NCBI GenBank assembly: GCA_033297075.1
Contig: MU858122.1
Location: 1-64,000 of the forward strand
Source: Rhypophila decipiens
Lineage: Eukaryota; Ascomycota; Sordariomycetes; Sordariales; Naviculisporaceae
Length of the DNA: 64,000 nt
Reading direction: 5' to 3'
Shown: piece by piece, positions 19,803 through 29,662 of the stretch
Numbering within the stretch: position 1 is the stretch's first letter
Layout of the letters: each line of letters begins with the position of its first letter
Position numbers and translations under genes: made by a program
The notes under the pieces: generated by a model
What the model saw: the letters and a program-made list of their open reading frames with translations, nothing else
The model's database searches: none
What the model was told of the DNA's origin: nothing

Positions 19803-21914
19803 ATGGCCGGCGCTAATAAACTCAATGGATCGGCGGCCCAGTCGGGTTCCGACACCCTCCGGATATCGGAGTCGGTTGAGGAAGGGACCGCCCGGCGGGT
19901 CTGTATTGGAGACAACTCATCAACGGCAGGTACGTTGCACCATCTCCTGCTCCAGCGTCACCTACCTCCTTCTCCATCATCGAGAGTGTCACTGACTCAC
20001 ATTCACTTCTCACCTCCCACGATAGGCCTCGCCCCTTTACTCAACAATGACAACACCATCCAAAACAAAACCTACCATCATCATAATGGATCCCTCACCG
20101 AGTACGGAGCCATATCCTCTACCTCCGACGATATCGACCTAGAGCCCGACTTGATGGCCCAGTCCCGCCTCCTTCCTTACCATGCCCCACCTACAGAAGA
20201 AGGCGACCTCCTCACCTCTACCGAGTCAACCTCCCTGAAACGGGGCCTATCCCAGCGACACCTCTCCATGCTCGGTATAGCTGGCAGCATCGGCACCGGT
20301 CTTTTCCTCGGCCTCGGATTGGCAGTAGCTAAAGGCGGACCTTTAGGCGCACTCCTCGGGTACGCGGTCATAGGCCTCGTCGTTTGCGCAGTCCAGTTCG
20401 CGTTGGGGGAAGTCGCTGCCCTCTTGCCGGTGACGGGCTCTTTTGTGCGACATTCCGAGTTCCTTGTTGATCCAGCTTTGGGGTTTGCGGTGGGGTGGAA
20501 TCTTGTGTATGGGAATATATTGAGTATACCGGCTGAGATCACCGCTATTTGCACGTTGTTTCAGTTTTGGTTTAACGAGGACAGTGGAAATGTTATCAGT
20601 CCGGTGGTTTTTATCCTGGGGTTTATTGTGGTGACAGTAGCGGTTGGGTTCTCGTTTGTGAGGGTGTTTGGGGAGATTGAGTTTGTTTTTGCCTTGTTGA
20701 AGATCGGATTGGTGGTGTTTTTGGTTGTCCTGGGACTGGTCATTGACCTGGGCGGTATCCCGGGGACGGAGAGGATTGGGTTTAGATACTGGAGGGATCC
20801 GGGCCCGTTGGTCGAGTACATCGCTACTGGGGACTGGGGCAAGTTCTTGGGATTCTGGGCGGTCATGACGGGGGCGGTGTTTAGCTTTGCTGGGGTAGAG
20901 AGTCTGGCTATGGCTGCTGCTGAGACGAGGAATCCTCGACGGGCGATTCCTAGGGCTTGTAAGAGGGTCTTTGCAAGGATTGTTATCTTTTACATGGTTG
21001 CGGTTTTCGTGGTGGGACTGTTGGTGCCGAGTGATGATGAACGGCTTGTCGGGTCCGGGAATAGTGTTGCGCAGAGTCCGTTTGTCATTGCGGCGTCTGC
21101 GGCGGGCATCCCGGTTATTGCCTCGGTGGTCAACGCTATTGTCATCACCTCGGCTTGGTCGGCTGCGAATCAGAGCCTGTTGGCCGGGACGAGGGTGTTG
21201 TATGGACTGGCACTGAAAGGCCAGGCTCCGAGGGTGTTTCTCAGAACGACCTCGTGGGGAACTCCGTACATGTGTGTCGGCCTGTTTGGGTGCTTCATGC
21301 TGCTTAGCTTTATGAGCTTGTCCGAGGACGCGATCACGGTGTTCTGGTGGCTGGTCATGCTGACTGCTGCTGGTGTGTTATTCTCATGGTCGGCTATCCT
21401 CCTGAATCACATCCGACTGCTGCAGGCTATGAAGAGGCAGGGCATTCAGCCGAGCGGGCTGCCATGGCATAACTGGTGGACTGGTAAGCTTGGTTGTTCT
21501 TATTCTTCCCCTCCTCTGTTCTAGGGATCCGAGTTGGGATGTAACGTGGGCTAACATTCTTCGCAGCTTACAGCTCACCGGCAGCACTCTTCATGTGTTT
21601 GCTTATCCTCGTTACGAGCGGCTTCACTGTCTTTACCGAGGGGAACTGGGATTCGGCTACGTTTGTGTCTTGTTACTTGTAAGAATGTTGTGACCTTAGT
21701 GCTTTTGTTGCGCGGATGCTAACCAAGTTCGGACAGAGATATCCCGCTCATGTCGATTGCTTACTTGTCGTGGAAATACTACAAAAGGACAAAGATCGTG
21801 TCCCTGGACGAGATAGCCCTTGGGGACGCATTCGAGCAGGCTTCCCTATACCCGGACGAGCCGGAGCCGAAACAGAAAGGCTGGGTCCGGTTTATAAGCT
21901 GGATATGGGACTAG
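19803..21914 (+). CDS. Amino-acid permease, APC superfamily (fungal AAT type), 624 aa
   Basis: The coding sequence is join(19803..19929, 20026..21483, 21567..21678, 21737..21914), 625 codons. The first intron is 96 bp (GTACGT..ATAG) and is in frame without stops, so retention would add 32 residues. A hydrophilic N-terminus leads to KRGLSQRHLSMLGIAGSIGTGLFLG, the TM1 hallmark of the AAT family. Some 11-12 hydrophobic helices follow. Other family marks are YGNILSIPAEITA, AAAETRNPRRAIPRACKR and SAANQSLLAGTRVLYGLA. The tail FEQASLYPDEPEPKQKGWV is cytosolic. It would import amino acids by proton symport at the plasma membrane. Substrate range cannot be told from sequence. Confidence 0.93.
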
Positions 21915-24900
21915 CTCAGGCGTTCTCTGGTTCTGGGGTGGCTTTCCGGGTAAGGTAGATGGCGTTATGTTTCGTTTGGAACTTTTGGGTGATATTGGGA
22001 TAGAAAGGTTGATAGATCTGGGTTCATTCATACCACCATTTGATGATTACACGGTTCCATCGCTCCATTTGGGAGAACTGGGTCAGCCTCCCTCGTGAAG
22101 ATTTCTTGGAGTAGCCAACCGTGAAGGGTATTTGGTTTTCTGCTTGATGACGTTCACTTAACCAGGACTTGTCAGCTTTCCCAGTGCATATGTCTGTGGG
22201 CGGTTCATTGGCCAGAGCAACTGTGACATTTATCGGTATTAGAATACGAGATGTCGAACGGTCCGAGCTCGTTCAGCTGGTGATGGTGTAACAGATGTCG
22301 TCCAGACGGGGAACCTTTCTCCACCTAGCAAGGTTACAAATTGGTGACGGAGAATGTCGGTTTTGTCATTATTCTGACCATGGTCTTGAAATCCTCCCAG
22401 CTGCAGGTTGGGTCGTGAAACGTACATGACTTGCAGAAACGAGAAAGTCTGTGTTACTTTGTTCCCGTGTCCCCGCCATGGCGAGCAAGCCGAGATATGT
22501 AGAATGATTAAAGTTCTTCCCCACTCCGCATGTCTGGAGATTTACCCCAATGGATCTATTTCCCTTGACCATGGACACGGAGACAAGCAGAAGTTGTACA
22601 ACCTCAGTCAGGTGAATGTTCGGCGTTGAGCAACGAGCAAGGGTCAATGTTGGCATCTTGGTGAGATCAAGATAATCTATCCAGACACCGAGCTTCCCGG
22701 TTCTGAGGAGCCATGCAGAAGTAAAAATAGAAATAGGGAAACACAGCGAAGGTGGGAAAAATCACAGATTTTGCGCGCCCATGGATGTTCGGTGTCAAAG
22801 AGCACTTGGAAGATGTTTTCCGCGTTCGAGGGTATCATTCCGGACCCAAATTGGATATGAGGACTTGAGGATGATATGCCCAAGGCCAGTCTGGGCTGGG
22901 ACAGGGGATACGGGATGGGAAGGCCAAGCCGCCGTCTGGGCTGCTTGGGGAGTAGTGATCAGCACAGCAACGGGTAGGCAAGGAGCAATGACCAACCACC
23001 CAATGATGGCTTTGGACTTGTCCCGGACTTTGAGAGGCAATAGACCCAAACTATGCACCATCATGGTTATAGTCGTGGAGCTAGGAAGGAAGGATGGAAC
23101 TTGTCGGTGGTATTTTTGGGGTAGAGGAGGTGCCAGGAACACGTGTTCTGGGGAGGGCCAAGGCGGTGTCGAGCTGAGTATTGGTTCTGGGCGTGGAGGA
23201 CACGGAAACTCTCACGCACAAAAGGGCTCGCTAAACAAAGTCCATATGGCGAGCCAGTCGATATTGCGGTTGTCTGTGGGTGTCGTCGTCTCGAAGGGAC
23301 GGGATACGTGAAGGCGGGTGAATATGGATAAATTAAACAACCACTATGCATGCTTGGCTCTCATTGGCCAGCGTGTCTGAGTGAGAGCTGACTTTTCAAT
23401 GCATGAATTGCCCCTCAAGAATTACTTGCACATTTTGCGTTAGGAGAAAAACAATCAAAAAAGATGTGTGGTATTTGTGAAGGTCAAGGCAAATTGAAGA
23501 ACAACAGATGGCCGATCCCAGCTTTCAATACGTGTCTCCAACCGTTGCCATGGATGAGGCTCGGGCAAGATCGATGGAAGGAGAAGTTGAACTAAACTCG
23601 CTGCCGTCGGCCGTTGTAGTGTGACGTCGAACGGTTCGAGGTGCGCTAGCGTCGCCTTGGAACTGACGTCTCATTGGCCAAGCCGGCTGAAATATTCATG
23701 CTTCCTGCTGTATCGGGAGGGTTCGATCGGGAATTACGAGGAGCTGGGACCTGTTGTACGAATGGAGAACGGAAGGCGGCGACGGGGCAAGTGGAGCTGC
23801 CCCCAACTCGGTAAAGTATGTGTTTTATTATAGAAAGAGCCATCCAGAGGACGTCCGAGTCTGGAACCAGTCCCTCAAGCGGGTTGCGGTTACCGAGATA
23901 TCGATGACTTGCACATTGTTTCCCCTAATCCAAACTTGTATTTGACTGCAACTCTCTGCACTCTCTCAGGGCAGTCGCACTCCTCGCCCCTCGAAGAGAA
24001 TTTCTTCCCCACCCTCTGTAGGACAACTGGACCACCTTTGTTTCGACCTTATTGCCATGAACAGAGCTGACCAAGGCTCCCAAGAACAACTCGCCGCTTG
24101 GTCCTTGTCAGACATCTCCACACAAGACACTTGACCTTGGCACCGGCCTTGGTTGTGTCCTTGAGACCAGCCAATCTGCACCCACCCGGTGCAGGAACAA
24201 GTTCATGTGTCACTTAATTCTTTGTGAACGTTGTTTCCTTAACTGAGGCTCCTTCCCCGCCATTCACATCACATGGATGTCCGGTTTCTGGCAGCTGCAC
24301 TTGGATTAATTCTTTGACAGAGTGGCATTCTTCCCCCTCCTTCCTCCGCCGCCCCTGAACAGCGTTACTCCCGACTTTGTTAGTTCATGTGGCCAGTCCG
24401 AGTCCCCACCAAGGTCTGGAATCCTTCACCGTCCCAGTGCCCGGGTTACAATATATTCACAAATCACCCGACGCCTGATTGATAGAGTTTGGTAGCATTC
24501 CTATTTGGCGGCAGCAGAACCGCATCCCGGGAGTTGGGATTTCTCGGTTCCGCCGTCTGTGGATCCCGTCAGTTGTCTTCCTCACTGCGCTATTAAAGTA
24601 TTAAACCAAAGTGTGGTCTCTGGGCAGTCGCACAGTCCTTTGTTTTCCTGGTTTGGTGTTTCTCGGGACGATTATTGATACTAGTACCGTCACCACCTCG
24701 CTTTTCCAATTCTCAGTTTCTGTTTCCTGGAGTCAGTCTGATTATACTTTTTCCCGCACCTGCCTTACCGATCTCATGCTTGGAACGACCGGTCTCCATT
24801 CTATTGCACAAGCCCTCACTCCTTCCTTCTAAGAAGACTTATGACGCTTGCCCCGACCGGTGTGCTATCATCATTTCCGATATCTCCATTCGTTTCAACG

Positions 24901-24998
24901 GCACCTGGCAAGATCTGAGGTCACATCGGCAAGCCGTTACACCGCCCACCGACAACCGCTCCGCTCCGCACTAGCCTCTCGGCCCTGGAAACAAGGGT

Positions 24999-25005
24999 TA
25001 TAAAA
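24999..25005 (+). promoter_or_regulatory. TATA box of small secreted protein gene
   Basis: TATAAAA lies 195 bp upstream of the ATG. The C- and A-rich leader that follows (to 25193) is typical of a long fungal 5' UTR. Confidence 0.5.
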
Positions 25006-25120
25006 CACTCCTCGCCGATCAATTCCAAACCCTCAACCGAACACCATTCCACACACAACGCCGATCGACTAAACTTCAAACAAGCAAGATCATCAAGCCA
25101 CGCCTCACATCTTCACCTGC

Positions 25121-25141
25121 TCTAAACGATCGTCGTTTAGA
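25121..25141. repeat. 21-bp palindrome in the 5' leader
   Basis: TCTAAACGA-TCG-TCGTTTAGA has perfect 9-bp arms with a 3-base centre. It lies 53 bp before the ATG of the secreted-protein gene, inside its predicted 5' UTR. It could form an RNA hairpin or act as a dyad DNA site. Confidence 0.6.
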
Positions 25142-25193
25142 ACCAAACTTCATCCTCTACTCAATCTCTCTACCATCCAACAAAACCTTCACG

Positions 25194-25626
25194 ATGCGTG
25201 TAAGTTCATGCCTATGAAAGCTTTCCCCGCACCGTTACGTTCGGATCGTTTCCGGTCCCTGTCAGACTCTGCATCGCTTTTGAGCCTCATCTTCTCACGG
25301 GCCATTGTGCCGCTGGCCTGCCTCGGCCGCTCCTGTTGATCACGATGACTAACACACGTACTCTCGTGCAGGCCAACTTCGGCTTCATTGTTGCGAGCTT
25401 CATGCTCTTCACTTCGGCCTTTGCCATGCCTGTCGACACCGACGTCGAGGTGGCTGATGACAACAACAAGGACACCTCGGCCATCGCCTCCAGACTCAGC
25501 CCCAACTGCAGCCGTAATTTGGTCGATATGTGCCTCACCGTCAAGGCTGGCACTGGTTGCGACAACGATGGCAACTTGATTACCAAGGTTCCCGCCTGCT
25601 ACCCACCCGCCTGCTGGTGCGAGTGA
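25194..25626 (+). CDS. Small secreted cysteine-rich protein, 86 aa, effector candidate
   Basis: The coding sequence is join(25194..25199, 25372..25626). The first exon holds only Met-Arg before a 172-bp intron (GTAAGT..GCAG), an extreme split that simple ORF calling would miss. Residues 1-20 are a signal peptide ending SAFA. The mature 66 residues begin with an acidic stretch (VDTDVEVADDNNKD). They end in a six-cysteine region with spacing C-x8-C-x8-C-x12-C-x4-C-x1-C (NCSRNLVDMC, then PACYPPACWCE). I recognise no family. Size, secretion and cysteine number fit a fungal effector or antimicrobial peptide. A TATA box and long leader lie upstream. Confidence 0.8.
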
Positions 25627-26431
25627 TCGAACCTCCTGATGGACTACGGTCTAGAGCAATGACCGGTCTGAGCAACGCAAAACTTCCAGCTCGGACGAAG
25701 CTTATTGTATTCTTTTGGGCCATTAAGACATGCACGGAATTCAAAAACAGGCGGAAGATGATGGCGCAAGCATGGTAATCGGCGAACAACCTGCATTTCA
25801 CAGATGTGCAAGGTGTATTTTGGGACGGCGGCCCAGCACAGCATAGTAGGCCATTTCCCACGGGTCTCACACATCACTGGGCGGTCAAGGTTTCGTTTTA
25901 TTTCAATCAATGGGTTTTCATTTCTTATTTGGGGCGGACAAAGGTATCTGGTTCACAGGTCTACTCGGGGGTGATCCATCGGCATAGCATGAGACTGCCT
26001 CGGAGATGAACTGCCGAGAGCATTGTCATTTGGTGAAACAGTTGGGATCTGGGAGATTAGCAAGACCTACCAATCCAATCAATGCACCACTCAAGGCTGT
26101 CTTCTGTGCAAAGCACTTTGATCAAGTGAGCTGACAATACTTCAAAGGGACAATGACAGAATGAGATCAGAAATCAATAAAAGCTTGACAGAGGTGTCCA
26201 TCTCTTTTTTGGCCACTACCAATTACAAATGTCTGGAGTTTTCCGCGGATTTGTTGCCATTGGACTCCCACAAAGCCCGGCACGATGATGCGAGTGAGCA
26301 GTCAACGTCAGGCACCCGATATCTCCCTTTGGTCGGAGCGTTTACTCAAAATGGAACATGAATCTCTAACGCTCTAGTTACGGGCATACTTGATACTCAG
26401 AAAAAGTGTCGTGTCTTTCCTCGCAGAACGC
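25627..26431. other. Convergent intergenic region, nothing recognised
   Basis: This is the 3' flank of two convergent small secreted protein genes. No gene, RNA or repeat is seen. Confidence 0.4.
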
Positions 26432-26951
26432 TTAACCCGAGCACGAGAAGCTGTTGATGTTTCCACCCGAAGGCAAGCGAACGTTCTGCTGGCCCCGATC
26501 GATGCGTACTCGGTTATTATCGTCACCGGTGCAGTCTCCTCGCGCGTAAATCCAGCAGTAGTTTTGGGAATTCGCATTGATCCCAATCACGTTCTGCCCG
26601 CGCCAGTTCGAGGTCCTGCAACCGCCAGTGTCCTGACCGGTCCGGTAATCCACCCTGATTTTGAGCTTGGTCAGTATGGTATGGTTGCCTCACAAGCAGT
26701 GCCCAGAATCAGTGACTAAGTACTTACTCTGAACACCTGTAGCCAATTGCCTGCCCGAAGCGCTGGCATCCCCCGCCGGAACCCCAGATCTGCCGGTCTG
26801 TGCGCGTGTTGTCGTCGCGGATGGCGACTGTGAACTTGTTAGTACTGGAGCAGATATGTACGGGAAGGAAAGGAAGTGACGGACTGGTCCAGTCTGCGGC
26901 TACTGCTTGGCAGAAAACAGCCACCACGGCGAGAGCGGAGGGGATATGCAT
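26432..26951 (-). CDS. Secreted cysteine-rich protein, 148 aa, two exons
   Basis: The coding sequence is complement(26432..26654, 26728..26951), with a 73-bp intron (GTAAGT..TCAG). The ATG at 26951 gives a signal peptide, MHIPSALAVVAVFCQAVAA. Upstream in-frame Met codons are rejected because they place the hydrophobic core too deep. The mature chain has seven cysteines and many Asn, Gly and Arg residues (QIWGSGGGCQRFGQAIGYRC, then NSQNYCWIYARGDC). No known domain is recognised. A TATA element lies at 27063-27068 on this strand (TATAAA), 112 bp upstream. It pairs convergently with the 86-aa secreted protein gene. Both are effector-like in form, although their sequences do not look related. Confidence 0.8.
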
Positions 26952-27512
26952 GATGTTGGATGGACTAGCTGATTGTTCTTTTCGGATGGATGCCCTGGAT
27001 CTGGAGATGGATGATCTGGGGTAAGAAAATTGATCTCCTCTATGTGCAGCAAGAGCCATGACTTTATACAAGTTTGTGGCGGTCTAGATGAAGGTGGACA
27101 GTATGATCATCACTACAGTTACTACCGGTAGTATCATCAATCCTTCTCGGGTTCAGGATTCTAGAATGCGAAGCTACTGCCTGATCAATACTACTGTACT
27201 AGGTATCTTTCGGTAGGAAGGATTTCTAGGATCCATTACCCTTTAGTCAATAGAGATGTGTTTCATGCTTTCGCATTGTCTAGGCGGCGATCTCAAGGAT
27301 AAATCCACAGAAAGGATTCACTAGTACTCACGAGTTGCTATGGATGTGGGGAATTTGCGAGATTATCACCTACAAGGTTCCCAACAAGACCGAGTTACTC
27401 CGTAACCAAGGCAAGATCACGGTACGTTAAAGCAAAAGATGGTAGGGTAAGGAGGTCTGAGAACCGGCCAAAGGAAAGTAAGAAAGGTTAGTCCGCCTTT
27501 TTACCTTGATTT

Positions 27513-27619
27513 CTTGGTGTCTTGATTGACCACATATAACCCTAACCCTCCCTGTTTCAAACCATTGGTACAAGGGACAGGGAGGGTTAGGGTTATCCGT
27601 GGTTCGCGACGGAACCAAG
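27513..27619. repeat. Inverted repeat with telomere-like core
   Basis: The inner arms ATAACCCTAACCCTCCCTGT (27536-27555) and ACAGGGAGGGTTAGGGTTAT (27577-27596) are perfect 20-bp inverses around a 21-bp loop. They contain two-unit telomere-type repeats (TTAGGG and variants). The pairing continues outward with about 13 matches in the next 23 positions, giving 43-bp arms in all. Several outer mismatches are transitions. Confidence 0.8.
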
Positions 27620-27891
27620 GAATGCTACGACCTTGCTTTGATTTGTCTTGACAAACCAAAGTAGCCCAGAATAGCTTCAAAGTAGATTAGTGAACTCTCT
27701 TCCTTGCTTTAATTCGCCTTGTTAGGACTCTTCCAGATCCCCGATTTCCGCGGAAACAATCGCGGCCTTAGTAATCCACCCTGCCAAACATCTCCTCGGG
27801 GCTCGGTCTTTGTTCGGCCATGGGCGAAAGTATGACGAGGTTATTCCAACGTCGTTGATGACAGCACAATTACGAACTGGCAGCAACGGGA

Positions 27892-27899
27892 TATATAAG
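27892..27899 (+). promoter_or_regulatory. TATA box of the cyanamide-hydratase-like gene
   Basis: TATATAAG lies about 200 bp upstream of the ATG at 28093. Confidence 0.45.
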
Positions 27900-28092
27900 T
27901 GACGTCGGATCCGGGTCATGAACCATGGCGTCTCGATCTCTTGAAAATCGCCAGAATTCTTTCAATTAAAGCTTCGTTTTGATTGATCAGTGCAACTCCC
28001 CAGCTTCCAAACTCAAGAGACCTAATCAATTCGAGATTTCCTTCATGCCTGGTTCAACAAACAATCTATCCCCAAAAGTCCAACCAATCAAG

Positions 28093-28925
28093 ATGTCCTC
28101 AGCCAGCACCCCCGAAAATATCGCCCTCCACGGCTGGACAGCCACCCCCCGCGGCGCCGACACGATCCTCAAGAGTCGCCCGTACCTCCACGAACCCGGC
28201 CCCCTTCTCGTCAAAGATATCAAATTCCCATCAGACGACCCCATCGTAGCCAAAGTCCAAGCCTACGCCTGTGAGAAACTCCCCCGCCCGACCTACCACC
28301 ACTCGATGCGCGTGTTTTACTTTGGTATGTCCAGACAGTCCAGTCCAGCCTTGCAGCTCCTTCCAAGAAACCACTGCCTCCTCTAACTCCCAGTTTCTTA
28401 TGAGAGATAGCATCAGCAATCATTTCCCAGCAATTCCCCTCCTCAGCTCAACAGCAACAATTATCCCCCTCAACACTAGCACTAACCAGCCTCCTCCACG
28501 ACATCGGCACAACCCGCCAAAACACCCTCTCAACCCAGCTATCCTTCGAGTTCCAAGGCGGCTTCATAGCCCTCAACCTCCTCCAATCAGAACAATATTC
28601 CGCGCCCCAATCCCAAGCCGAGGCCGTGGCAGAGGCTATAATCCGCCACCAAGACATTGGCACCACGGGCTTCATTACCTTCCTAGGACAGATAATCCAG
28701 CTGGCGACGCTGTACGATAATGTCGGCGGACATCCGTACATTATTAGCAAAGAGACGCGGGATGATGTCAACAGAGAGTTTCCGAGGGAGGGATGGGCCG
28801 GTTGTTTTGCGAGCACCATCAGGGAAGAGGTGAAGCTCAAGCCGTGGTGTCATACCACGCATATTGGGCTTGAGGAGTTTGTCAATGGGGTTGAGGGGAA
28901 TTTGTTGATGAATGGGTATCCTTAG
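28093..28925 (+). CDS. HD-domain hydrolase, cyanamide hydratase-like, 250 aa
   Basis: The coding sequence is join(28093..28324, 28405..28925), with an 80-bp intron whose donor GTATGT is clear. The acceptor TATGAG|AG is the only one that restores the frame. The HD-fold metal site is visible: H in YHHSMRVFYF (about 69-77), HD in LLHDIGTT, H in IIRHQDIGTTG, and D in LATLYDNVGGHP. LSPSTLALTSLLHDIG and LSFEFQGGFIALNLL match the fungal cyanamide hydratase/urea hydro-lyase family, which hydrates cyanamide to urea and also includes members of unknown substrate. No signal peptide is seen, so it is probably cytosolic. Its length fits the family (about 245 aa). Confidence 0.85.
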
Positions 28926-29163
28926 TGTTGAGTTCATAGAGTGGGGAAAATGTTGGGTGGAGGGAGGTATGTGTCGAACAATACCACTCCACCAAACACG
29001 CAAAAGAATGTGGATCCACTTAGTGATACAGTGGCTTGGTAATTGTGCTTCTAAGTTCAACAGTATGGTAGATGAGTCTCGTAAAAGTTAATTATACCAT
29101 GTTCAGCCGGGCGAAAAGAGTAAGTCTAATTGCTGTAGATCTAAAAAGGCAAAAAGTGCAAAA

Positions 29164-29282
29164 AACATACAACACCGGGGATTCCCCAGTGGTCACCCAC
29201 CTGAGTACTAGTCCGGCGGTCACTGTCTTATCTATGGGAGAGCGGACGGGATCCCGAGTTTTCCAGCGCCTATGGTCGTATG
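29164..29282 (-). rRNA. 5S ribosomal RNA gene, 119 nt
   Basis: On the minus strand the gene starts ACATACGACCATAGG and ends TGTTGTATGT, so the two ends form helix I over nine pairs. Internal fungal 5S signatures are present: ATCCCGTCCGCTC, CTAGTACTCAGGTGGGTGAC (the internal Pol III control region) and CACTGGGGAATCCC. A T-run follows the 3' end (A-run at 29158-29163 on the plus strand) as the Pol III terminator. The single dispersed position, away from the rDNA, is usual for Sordariomycetes. I see no sign of RIP decay in the conserved blocks. Confidence 0.92.
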
Positions 29283-29662
29283 TGATAGTCATTTACGGTA
29301 ACTCCTTCTATATGGTACCGACTAGTCTTTGACATAAGCCCTTGCTTGCGCCTTTTAGACAGAACGAAATGTAGGCAATCTATCCCTTGAACTCCAGTGG
29401 AGACGTTAAAGGAATTTCCCTAACCTCTTGAGCCTTTTGTCGAAGAGGAGAGGCTTGTTTCCGGCGCCCTGTGGTAAGGTGTAGGTGCTTGATATCATGG
29501 TAGCTGGGTCCAAGAATAGTTGCGAAAATGAACCATATGCATCGAGCTACTCCCAGAGACCAGACCATCCAAACATCGCACCATACTCTCCATATATCAA
29601 AAGAACTTGATTTGCCCCATCCAATAGTTCTCGTAACCGATTCCCTCCTTCTGCCCATATAA
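29283..29662. other. Intergenic, nothing recognised
   Basis: This is the 3' flank of the decayed NACHT/ankyrin gene and the 5' flank of the 5S gene. No feature is seen. Confidence 0.4.

Larger units (their letters stand above)
21915..25193. other. Long gene-free region (3.3 kb)
   Basis: No frame in this stretch has a recognisable domain, and the splice signals I could see do not build a gene. Composition varies, with AT-richer blocks at 22,630-22,780 and 23,430-23,520. The final 200 bp hold the promoter and leader of the small secreted protein gene. The region could contain regulatory sequence for an effector-like gene, or a non-coding transcript I cannot detect. Confidence 0.4.
26952..28092. 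other. Divergent intergenic region with an inverted repeat
   Basis: Between the secreted protein gene and the cyanamide-hydratase-like gene there is no coding frame. It contains the 43-bp-arm palindrome at 27513-27619 (listed separately) and the TATA box of the downstream gene at 27892. Confidence 0.45.

Noticed and set aside
22781..23311. 176-codon frame in the 3.3-kb gap
   Set aside because: The composition is random-like, with overlapping open frames on both strands and no domain or splice pattern.
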